Assembly: GCF_947495565.1 (NCBI RefSeq)
Contig: NZ_CANLZM010000017.1
Location: 1 to 64,000 of the forward strand
Length of the DNA stretch: 64,000 nt
Origin: an uncultured Pontibacter sp.
Lineage (GTDB): Bacteria; Bacteroidota; Bacteroidia; Cytophagales; Hymenobacteraceae
Reading direction: 5' to 3'
Position numbers and translations under genes: made by a program. The notes under the pieces are model-generated. The model saw only the letters and a list, made by a program, of their open reading frames with translations. It searched no databases and was not told the origin of the DNA. This document shows positions 53,750 through 61,797 of this stretch, in pieces (the first letter of the stretch is position 1; each line of letters starts with the position of its first letter).

Positions 53750-55126
53750 TTACTTTTCAGTCTCTGCCATTACGCGCTTTTTCCAGGGCCAGCCGTCTGC
53801 TTCAGGTCGAGGTGTTACCCAACTTTTGGCTCCCCAAGTATAAGGCACTGAAGTCAAATCAACTTCCGGGTCCACAATGGGGTGGCGCGGGTAACCATTT
53901 AGGCTGAGGCTGGAGACAGCGTATACTTCCGGGGCTACCATTCCCTGCTTTTTATACTCCCGCTCAAGAAACTGGGCAAACTGCCAGATCATGTCAGGGT
54001 GTTTGGGAATCTCCCTTAGCTGCTCCCGCGCCAGGTATTTCTGCAGCCTGACTCTTTCCTGACGCTGCGTGGCCGGATCTTTGACAATATAATAGACAGT
54101 GCCGCGCTTGGTACGCAGCATCATTCGCCACGAAAACCGATGGCCTTCCTCAGTCCAGTTCACATCGCCCGGAATAAAAAAATGCCGCAGCGGAAACAGC
54201 AGTTGCCAACCCAGGTAAAGTATAAAAAACTGCACGCCCAGCCGCTGTTGCCAGCCTGGCTGCTTCAGTGGCTCACGCTGCAAAGCTATCAGGTTTAGCT
54301 CTTTTCTGAAAAACCAACGGGCAATCTGCTCCGGACTGAAAAAAAGCACGTTGGCCGCAATCATAAAGTATGGAAACACCCCAACATGAAACACGGCCGA
54401 GTTAAAGATATGAAAAACGAAAGCTACCCAAAAAGCAGCCATCCGCGTACGGGGCCACAACAAGGCAAAGCCGATCAAGAAGTCAAATACAATGCCGCCC
54501 CAAACCACCAGCTCTATCATAAAAGGCGTGTTGAGGTATGGGCCGATGACATAAAAGTGGGTTTTATTGGCCATCCAGATGCTCATGGACTTTGCCGCCA
54601 GCCAGTCTGGCTGCAACTTTGCCACGCCAGCATAAAAGTATACAAACAGCAGCTGCACCCTGAACAGCCAAAGCGTCCACTGAGGTGCTACGTCACTCTC
54701 CAGCTCCGGTTTCCGCCGCACATCCATCGACAGTTTACGGTGTGCCGGCAGCAGCACCATTAAGCCGCTGATCAGGAAGATAAGGTAATGGTGGTTGAGG
54801 TAATGTGTTTTTTCAGAGAAGAAGCCGTAGCCGAACAGCAGGAAGAAAAGAAACGCTGAGATTTTATAGCGCCAGCCAACCATTATCAGGAAACCCAGCA
54901 GCGCCATCAGCAAGAATACGTACACCATGCCGTAGCCAGGTAAGGGCTTTATCCACTCCAGCCCAATGTAACCGAAATGGTAGGTGGGCTCCACATAATG
55001 CTCCTGCACCCAGTTGATGAGCACCGCCCCCACTCCCTCGCAAAACATAAGCAAGCCGAACAGAATCCGGAAATAAACCAGCGGATAGATGCCTATCGGC
55101 TTCAGGAGCTTTTGATATAATTTCAT
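53750..55126 (-). CDS. HTTM / vitamin K-dependent gamma-carboxylase-like membrane protein
   Basis: This 458-aa membrane protein has about eight N-terminal helices followed by a soluble C-terminal domain of about 160 aa. The segment FFSEKTHYLNHHYLIFLISGLMVL (about 102-125) is the hallmark of the HTTM/VKGC family, whose animal member carboxylates Glu using vitamin K hydroquinone. Bacterial members have no proven substrate, and catalysis here is uncertain. It is monocistronic. Confidence 0.8.
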   Translation of the reverse strand: MKLYQKLLKPIGIYPLVYFRILFGLLMFCEGVGAVLINWVQEHYVEPTYHFGYIGLEWIKPLPGYGMVYVFLLMALLGFLIMVGWRYKISAFLFFLLFGYGFFSEKTHYLNHHYLIFLISGLMVLLPAHRKLSMDVRRKPELESDVAPQWTLWLFRVQLLFVYFYAGVAKLQPDWLAAKSMSIWMANKTHFYVIGPYLNTPFMIELVVWGGIVFDFLIGFALLWPRTRMAAFWVAFVFHIFNSAVFHVGVFPYFMIAANVLFFSPEQIARWFFRKELNLIALQREPLKQPGWQQRLGVQFFILYLGWQLLFPLRHFFIPGDVNWTEEGHRFSWRMMLRTKRGTVYYIVKDPATQRQERVRLQKYLAREQLREIPKHPDMIWQFAQFLEREYKKQGMVAPEVYAVSSLSLNGYPRHPIVDPEVDLTSVPYTWGAKSWVTPRPEADGWPWKKRVMAETEK

Positions 55127-55371
55127 AGGCTGCAGTGGCTACATAATGAGGGCTTTGGGTTCAGTACGGAGATAAATCTGGTACCGTTAATGCAAATTAA
55201 GCAGATATTCCAATCTATGGTTATCTGTTTATACCATTACTTAATGAGCGCCTGCAATTTATAGTTTGTTACAGTGAGAAGTACAGGCAAACAAATATAT
55301 ACTACACTGTTAAACAACCACTTAACTAACATTACAACTTTAATTATAATGAAGCTTACAGCTAAGTTTAA

Positions 55372-55525
55372 CAATTTCTTAAACCGTTTTTCCCGCCATT
55401 GGTGGTGTTTTTCACCAACAACCAACATGCAGATGCTGTAAATCTTGCTGGTGAGAACACGCAGCAAGGGCAGGCAGTTTAGTATTAATAAACTCTAAAC
55501 AGGCTCAATTTCTTAAACCGTTTTT
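55372..55525. repeat. Palindromic dispersed repeat, copy 3, with 20-bp direct repeats
   Basis: The core (about 55391-55500) matches copies 1 and 2 from CCCGCCATTG to TAGTATTAATAAACTCTAAAC. It is bounded by the perfect 20-mer CAATTTCTTAAACCGTTTTT at 55372-55391 and 55506-55525. The left terminal inverted repeat seen in copies 1 and 2 is missing here. The 20-mers could be a long target duplication or mark a local duplication. Confidence 0.7.
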
Positions 55526-55602
55526 TTTTAGCACTAAAGTATTAAGAATGATAATAGAAGCTATTCTTCGGCAGCAATTACCTTAAAGCCGATTAAAATG
55601 AA

Positions 55603-55649
55603 AGAGCCTCCTGCCACGGTAATCTTATGTCACCGAGGCGGGAGGTTCT
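55603..55649 (-). terminator. Terminator of the anmK-susC-susD operon
   Basis: Read on the minus strand, AGAACCTCCCGCC pairs with GGCAGGAGGCTCT and an inner CGGT/ACCG stem, followed by TTTCATTTTAA. It lies 45 bp after the susD stop codon. Confidence 0.75.
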
Positions 55650-55693
55650 ATTCTAATTTTAATCCTATTTTGGATAAATAACTGCCCCTTATC

Positions 55694-57016
55694 TTATATT
55701 GCTGGGTCTGCAGGTGTATTTGGGTTATTCAATCGTTCCTGATCTGGGTAAGGATAAAAATTCCTGTTACGTTCAGACGTATTTTCAGGCGGGCCCGGAC
55801 GGTTAAAGCGTCGGCTGTCTTCCCACTTCTGGCCTGTTAAGTATAACTCGGCAGAACGCTGTTTGTACACTTCCAGCAAAAGTGCTTCTCTAGTAACAGG
55901 GCCAGTATAGGCTGGCAAACCCGCATTTACCCCAACAGGATCTCCGGACGTTTGCGTTCTAACTGCATTGATCAGTGCTAATGCCTCTTCCAAAGAACCG
56001 TCGCTGCGAAGTATAGCCTCTGCTTTAATCAACTTCATCTCATCCGGAATGTAAATGGGAATAAAAGAAGTCTGCGAATTAAAGAATCCCGCCAGGTCGC
56101 GAACCGGATCTCCGTTCACCAGCACTGCAGGGCCTGTTAAATAAAAATTCCCACGTGCATCTCCTTCTTCAAAAAGCGCTGCTGGCAACCCGAAATTATC
56201 ACGCGGCTTAAAATAGTTAAGGCCGTTGATATTTGTGGCGTTGTAAATTGGGTTGATGCTTAATGTACTATACTCATAAGACGATACACTGGCCAGATTG
56301 ACAAGATTGGCGTTTGCAATGGCTGCCGCATAGTTGCCTGCATACAAGTTATACCTGGCATTCATGGCATAGAGCGTGTTTTTCAGGTCTAATGATGACC
56401 CTCCCACCAATCTTCTAAACTCATCAGAAGCAGGGTTCGCATCCAGCAATGCAATTCCCTGGTTAAGGTGTGAGATTGCCTCCTCAAGCACCTCCGTTCT
56501 TGGCCTGAATTCAGGCTTCATGGTTGTGCTGGTTTCGGTGTTCGCCTGCTCAAAAGCGGTTGCCAAAGTACCTAGTGCCATAGCCCGGAATAAGTGCGCT
56601 TGTGCCAGAATACCGCTTAGCGTACCGCCCGTAAGAGTTGTAATATTTGGCGCGTTTTCGAGAATCTGATCACTCATTAGCATGGTGCGCTGCATTCTGG
56701 ACCATATGCCCAGCACGTTTCCGTTAAAAGTTGGCAATGCAGTGCCACCGGCTTCCAGTTCCAGAACGTTTGTGAACGTGGCAACGCCTTTCAACTCACG
56801 GCCGGTCACGCCAGGGTACAGGTAAGCCGCCTCTATGCCGGAGGTAGAGTAATACTGTCTCAGGCCTACACTTAAAGCAACAATGCCCTCACGGGTTGAT
56901 AGCACCTCCAGGTCGCTGGCCGCATTTGGGTTTGGAATATCAAGGTCGCACCCGCTTGTTAGCAGAAGGCAACTTGATAGCACCCCGATTTTGAAGTATG
57001 AAGTTATATTTTTCAT
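55694..57016 (-). CDS. SusD/RagB-like nutrient-binding lipoprotein
   Basis: This 440-aa lipoprotein has lipobox LLLTSGC (Cys23). Its sequence fits SusD-type tetratricopeptide-rich binding proteins, with GSSLDLKNTLYAMNARYNLYAGNYAAAIANANL in the middle and ALALINAVRTQTSG, YKQRSAELYLTGQKWEDSRR near the end. It forms the extracellular lid of a SusC channel. It lies 27 bp downstream of the SusC gene and is the last gene of an operon that begins with anmK, so an amino-sugar or muropeptide ligand is inferred. Confidence 0.9.
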   Translation of the reverse strand: MKNITSYFKIGVLSSCLLLTSGCDLDIPNPNAASDLEVLSTREGIVALSVGLRQYYSTSGIEAAYLYPGVTGRELKGVATFTNVLELEAGGTALPTFNGNVLGIWSRMQRTMLMSDQILENAPNITTLTGGTLSGILAQAHLFRAMALGTLATAFEQANTETSTTMKPEFRPRTEVLEEAISHLNQGIALLDANPASDEFRRLVGGSSLDLKNTLYAMNARYNLYAGNYAAAIANANLVNLASVSSYEYSTLSINPIYNATNINGLNYFKPRDNFGLPAALFEEGDARGNFYLTGPAVLVNGDPVRDLAGFFNSQTSFIPIYIPDEMKLIKAEAILRSDGSLEEALALINAVRTQTSGDPVGVNAGLPAYTGPVTREALLLEVYKQRSAELYLTGQKWEDSRRFNRPGPPENTSERNRNFYPYPDQERLNNPNTPADPAI

Positions 57017-57043
57017 ATGAATTTCTAGTTGAAGTTAAGAGGA

Positions 57044-60000
57044 TTAGAAGGACACCTGAACACCTAAAGCGTAGGTTCTTGGTATCGGAACCTCCACAAA
57101 GTCAAAACCTCTAACGGCGTTTGTCTGCCCAGCTGCGTTAACTTCAGGATCATAGCCACTGTAGTCATCAATAGAAAACAGGTTGCGGCCGGCAAGCGTT
57201 AAACGCAGGTTGTTGTTACCCAAGAAGGCAGGTTGAAAGACATAAGCCAGCGAAACCTCTCTTAGCTTAATGTAGGAACCGTCTTCGATGTAATTTTCGA
57301 AAATACTGAACAAAGCCGCTGAAGTACCCTTTGGCACCTCACCTCTAAGCTCTGGCTCGTAGCCGGCAAGGCCTCCATACAAATCACGCTCACCAACACG
57401 GCGTGTAAAGTTGAAGACATCAAACCCGTAAGCGGCATCAAACTGGGTACGGAAAGAGAAGTTTTTCCCGAAAGAAAGTTCGTTTACCCATGATCCCGTC
57501 CAGTCCGGATTAGGATCTCCTATCACTTTCGGTACTGTGGCACCTGCTGGCTGACCGGTTTCAGGGTTTCGCCCTACACGTTCCGGCTGTGGTAAGCCTG
57601 CAGCATTCAGCAACAGCGACCCATCTGGGTTGCGGGCAAAGTATGTGCTGTAAAATGCACCGATCGGATAACCGTCTACAGCGGCAACCTGCCCAAAGCC
57701 ACCCGGGAAGGTAAGTACGCCTCCAGGTATGTTGTTTACTTCGTTTCTGTTTCTGGAATAGATGATGGTAGAGGTCCATTTTACATTCTCCTGCTGCACA
57801 GGTGCACCAGTCAGCATCAGTTCAAATCCTTTGTTGGTCATGGTACCTACGTTTGCATACTGGTTCAGGAAACCGGAAGAGGGATTCAGGTTAACAAACA
57901 ACAGCAGGTCTTCAACATCCTTGTTGTAGTAAGAAAACTCCAGGCCAAGTCTGCCGTCTAGCAGGCTCATGTCCAGACCAAGCTCAGTCTCAACCTGTCT
58001 TTCCGGTTTTATACTTGTGTTGCCAAGCAGTGAAGGTGACACAACACCAGGCAAACCAGGCAAGGCTACAGGAGTATAGTTTGTGTAACGGTCAAAAGCA
58101 CGGATGGCTGTAAGGTTACCCGCCTGACCATAAGAGGCTCTAAGCTTCAGGATAGGAATAACACTGGATAAGTTCTGCCAGAATTTTTCGTTGGAAATGA
58201 GGTAACTACCACTGACTTTAGGGTAAAACTGCCATCTGTTCTCCTCTCCGAATACGGAAGACACATCATAGCGGCCAGCTCCTGTAATAAACAGGCGATC
58301 TCCTATACCAAAGGTCTGCTGCGCAAAAAAGCCTAGTATGTTTATCTCACTACGCTCTTCCCCGGAAACAATTCTTGCACCGGTTGTGATGCGTGTAATC
58401 GGGCCAAGCTGTGTAGCAGTTGTTCCGGTGCCATAGTATTTCTCTACCTGTGCGGTTGCCCCCACACCAGTCGTAGACTCCAACCAGTCTGCCAGCATAG
58501 TTCTGTAAGATACATTCAGGTCGTTGTTGAGCAGGTAGGAAGTCCGATCGGCGCGGCGTGAGTAGCCCGTTTCGTAGGAAGGAGTAGTGTTACCCACCGG
58601 AATAAAACCAGTGGCGATCTGTGTTGCGTTATCGTAACCTAAAACGTAATTTATGTTCAGGTTTTCGATGGGCGTAAGCATTACCTGAAAATCACCGATA
58701 AAACGGTTCGTTCGCTGTTCAAAATCGAACCGGTTAATTGCCTCTAGCGGGTTTGTTCGTCTAAGTATAGCCGTTGGTGCTGTAGATGGGTAAACACCTG
58801 TTACAGGGTCCGGGTCGGGGTTGATAAAGTTATTGCTGAAGATAAACCCTGTTAGCGCTCCGTAAGCCTCGCTCAAACCTCCGTTCGGTATCTCTTCGCT
58901 GGTGCTTAAAGTATAGTTCGCGCCCATCGAAATAGATATCCAGTTGTTCAGTGTCTGGTCAATACGCAGGCGGGCACCTCCCCTGTTAAAGTTCGTGTTA
59001 TCTATTATACCTTGGTTCTTCAGGTAGTTTCCGCTCAGAAAATACTGTGTGTTAGCGCTACCTCCTGAAACTGAAATATTGTTTTCTGTGCCGAAAGCAG
59101 TCCGGAAAATTTTGTCCTGATAATCATAACGCTGCACCGGCTCCTGTGTTTGGTCCGCACGGTCTGTATTCACAAAGCGGAAAGGATAATCGTTGTAATC
59201 TAAAGTTTTGCGCACTTCGCTTACTCTAAGCTGTGTGGAGGCAACTACTTTAGGCTTTCCCTCTTTGCCACGTTTGGTAAATATCTGCACAACACCATTG
59301 CTGGCCCTCGACCCGTAGATAGCTGCAGCCGCCGCACCTTTTATAATCTCAATCCGGTCAATATCATTTGGGTTAATATCCACTAAACGGTTTTGCGCAT
59401 ACCCTCCCAAGTCAATCAGTTCCGGTGAGCTGTTGTTGATGATGACACCGTCTACAATATAAAGAGGATCTCCGGAGCCTACTACCGTACTTGTACCTCG
59501 TAAGCGCACACTGATGCCGCCTGCAGGGTTACCGGAGTTCTGAGAGATTTGGGCACCTGCCACTTTCCCGGCCAATGCCTGATCCACGGAAGTAGCCACA
59601 CTATTCTCCAGCGCAGCTGCAGACACGGTAGAAATAGCATTGCCTAACTGCTTCTTGCTGGTAGCTACGGAAGTACCGGTAACAACCACCTCATCCAAAC
59701 CCACAATGTCTTCGCTTAGCTGCACATCAACCGACGCGCTTTCGGCGGCTCCCAATGCCACAGACCTTTTTTCAGGCTTAAAACCCAAAAAAGAAAACGT
59801 TAGCTGATAAGTACCTGCCGGCAGGTTAGCAACTAAGCTATACTTACCTGCGCCATCAGTGGCTGTGGCGTTGTTACTGTTTTGAAACTTAACCACCACA
59901 CCCGGAAGCGGGCTTTTTGTTCGGGCGTCAGTTACTGTACCCGTAACAGTGTAGCGTGTGCTCTGCGCAAATACCCATTGGCTGGTAAGGGCCAGCAGGA

Positions 60001-60058
60001 GCATACACAGCAAGGCGGACTTGATACAAGCCCTCCCTCTAAAGTAAATTTTCCCCAT
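57044..60058 (-). CDS. SusC/RagA-like TonB-dependent outer-membrane channel
   Basis: This 1004-aa protein has a signal peptide (about 1-31, ending VFAQ), a carboxypeptidase-regulatory-like domain (about 36-118), a TonB-like box region, and a plug with AAALENSVATSVDQALAGKV and SGDPLYIVDGVIINNSS (about 150-270). A 22-stranded barrel ends VPIPRTYALGVQVSF. It pairs with the SusD homologue. The anmK gene 52 bp upstream suggests the imported substrate is anhydro-MurNAc-containing material. Confidence 0.92.
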   Translation of the reverse strand: MGKIYFRGRACIKSALLCMLLLALTSQWVFAQSTRYTVTGTVTDARTKSPLPGVVVKFQNSNNATATDGAGKYSLVANLPAGTYQLTFSFLGFKPEKRSVALGAAESASVDVQLSEDIVGLDEVVVTGTSVATSKKQLGNAISTVSAAALENSVATSVDQALAGKVAGAQISQNSGNPAGGISVRLRGTSTVVGSGDPLYIVDGVIINNSSPELIDLGGYAQNRLVDINPNDIDRIEIIKGAAAAAIYGSRASNGVVQIFTKRGKEGKPKVVASTQLRVSEVRKTLDYNDYPFRFVNTDRADQTQEPVQRYDYQDKIFRTAFGTENNISVSGGSANTQYFLSGNYLKNQGIIDNTNFNRGGARLRIDQTLNNWISISMGANYTLSTSEEIPNGGLSEAYGALTGFIFSNNFINPDPDPVTGVYPSTAPTAILRRTNPLEAINRFDFEQRTNRFIGDFQVMLTPIENLNINYVLGYDNATQIATGFIPVGNTTPSYETGYSRRADRTSYLLNNDLNVSYRTMLADWLESTTGVGATAQVEKYYGTGTTATQLGPITRITTGARIVSGEERSEINILGFFAQQTFGIGDRLFITGAGRYDVSSVFGEENRWQFYPKVSGSYLISNEKFWQNLSSVIPILKLRASYGQAGNLTAIRAFDRYTNYTPVALPGLPGVVSPSLLGNTSIKPERQVETELGLDMSLLDGRLGLEFSYYNKDVEDLLLFVNLNPSSGFLNQYANVGTMTNKGFELMLTGAPVQQENVKWTSTIIYSRNRNEVNNIPGGVLTFPGGFGQVAAVDGYPIGAFYSTYFARNPDGSLLLNAAGLPQPERVGRNPETGQPAGATVPKVIGDPNPDWTGSWVNELSFGKNFSFRTQFDAAYGFDVFNFTRRVGERDLYGGLAGYEPELRGEVPKGTSAALFSIFENYIEDGSYIKLREVSLAYVFQPAFLGNNNLRLTLAGRNLFSIDDYSGYDPEVNAAGQTNAVRGFDFVEVPIPRTYALGVQVSF

Positions 60059-60110
60059 AGCAATCTTGATTAGAACTGTTTATATAAATTTAAAAAGACT
60101 CTCTGTTCTG

Positions 60111-61310
60111 CTACTCCGGCAAGCTGATTTTACCCATATGCACAGACGGTACACGATCCTGGCCTGCCCCAAAATTCGTTTGCTCTCCTACCAGGCACTC
60201 ATTTGCTAATGTGGCAAAAAGTACGGCTTCTTTGGCATCCGGAGAAACGCCAAGTTCAGCTGTATTCCTGACAGTAACATGTTCAATCATCTCATTTATA
60301 TTCTGAATCAGCAGAGGATTGTGCATGCCTCCACCGCTTAAGAAAATCTCAAACTGCCCGCCTTTAATTGACCTGGAAATAGCCTCGCAGATAGCAACAG
60401 CAGAAAAGCGGTTTAAAGTGGCCATGACATCCTCAGGAGACAAGTGTGCTGTGTCAGATTTTTGCATGGCTCTTTGCAGATAATCCAGGTTAAACAACTC
60501 AGGACCTGTTGTTTTCGGAAAGCCGTAATCAAAAAACGGATCGTCCAGTAAGGCGTCCAGTAAGGCGGGGTTGTAGTCTCCTTTTAGCGCCACCTCAGAA
60601 TCTGCATCGTACTGCTTTCCTGGAAACACAGATTGTATATAAGCATCCATCAATGTGTTACCTGGGCCAACATCTGTGGAAAAAATACGACTGGTGTTTA
60701 AGTCTCCTGGCAGGAAAGTGAAGTTGGCTATACCTCCTATGTTAAGCATAATCCGGTTTTGCCCTTTTTCAGAAAAAAGCAGGAAGTCGCCGTACACAGC
60801 CAATGGAGCACCTTCGCCACCGGCGGCAATATGCTTTTGCCTGAAATCGCTGAGGGTGATAATTCCGGTTTTCACGGCAATATGATCTCCGTCTCCTATC
60901 TGTAAGGTGGCATTGGGCATTCCCTCAGTTTTGTGCAGCGAGGCTGGTGCATGGTAAATTGTTTGCCCATGGCTGGCAATAACATCAACCTCTGACGCTT
61001 TTACGTGCCATTTTAGCAGGCAGGCGTTGATTAGCTCCGCATGAAAACTGCCAATGTAAGCATTCATCAGGCACACTTTTTCCAAATCTACCTGTCTTTT
61101 AGAGAAAATGGCTTTCACCTCTTGCTTAAAAGAAGCTTCATAAGGCATGGTGGCAAATTCGCGGACATTTATCTGAGTTTGCGTGCCATGTCCGGTAAAC
61201 TCGCAAAGCGCAATATCAAGCCCATCCAAAGAAGTACCTGACATTAAACCAATAATTACTCTTTTATCCTTCTTTACTACTTCAAACAGACGGTTTAAAC
61301 CTTTATTCAT
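60111..61310 (-). CDS. anmK: Anhydro-N-acetylmuramic acid kinase
   Basis: This 399-aa AnmK phosphorylates and opens 1,6-anhydro-MurNAc to MurNAc-6-phosphate in peptidoglycan recycling. The ATP-binding motif MSGTSLDGLD is at 23-32, LNIGGIAN near 191-198 and a catalytic Asp region in FSTDVGPGNTLMD near 213-225. It is the first gene of an operon with susC and susD, so recycling is probably coupled to uptake of external muropeptide sugars. MurQ etherase and nagZ are not in the window. Confidence 0.93.
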   Translation of the reverse strand: MNKGLNRLFEVVKKDKRVIIGLMSGTSLDGLDIALCEFTGHGTQTQINVREFATMPYEASFKQEVKAIFSKRQVDLEKVCLMNAYIGSFHAELINACLLKWHVKASEVDVIASHGQTIYHAPASLHKTEGMPNATLQIGDGDHIAVKTGIITLSDFRQKHIAAGGEGAPLAVYGDFLLFSEKGQNRIMLNIGGIANFTFLPGDLNTSRIFSTDVGPGNTLMDAYIQSVFPGKQYDADSEVALKGDYNPALLDALLDDPFFDYGFPKTTGPELFNLDYLQRAMQKSDTAHLSPEDVMATLNRFSAVAICEAISRSIKGGQFEIFLSGGGMHNPLLIQNINEMIEHVTVRNTAELGVSPDAKEAVLFATLANECLVGEQTNFGAGQDRVPSVHMGKISLPE

Positions 61311-61797
61311 AAGAGTTTTGCTGTAAAACAGACTCAGCTGTATTAAGATGATTACAAGCCATAGGAGTTAACTATGGCAATTTTGAGTTGAAGCTATACA
61401 AATTCAAAAAGACTTAATATATATACAGGCTAATTTATTTAACAATTTTCTGTGGCACTTCTCTACTGCTTTTACTACATCAAACTTGTAATGGATTATG
61501 TCAACCGAAAATCTATATACGTGTATTAATTCAGATAAAGTATGAAATAAAAAAACTGCCTCTTTCTATAGCTGATTAGCAGCATAAAATGCTTTTTAGC
61601 AGCCATAATTTTAACTCAAAAGCTGTAGAAAAGCGATAAACTATACTTCTATACTTTTAAACCGGAACCGGTAAAACTAAGTACATGGCATGTATCGGCA
61701 GCTGCTTAAATACCTCATCACAACTTAATTACAGCTTGGAGCCAGGGCATTCCGTAAGAGAATAAAGTTCATTAATAAAGCTTGTTAACCTACTAGC
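61311..61797. other. Divergent promoter region
   Basis: These 487 AT-rich bp separate anmK and the P-type ATPase gene, both transcribed outwards. TATACTT words occur near 61640-61660. No ORF or clear operator was recognised. Confidence 0.4.

Larger units (their letters stand above)
55127..55693. other. Intergenic region with repeat and terminator
   Basis: These 567 bp hold palindromic repeat copy 3 and its 20-bp flanking direct repeats, plus the strong terminator of the susD gene. The 76-residue ORF 55237-55467 overlaps the repeat and is not called. Confidence 0.6.

Noticed and set aside
55237-55467. 76-aa minus ORF
   Set aside because: Lies across the palindromic repeat copy and AT-rich DNA; no domain.
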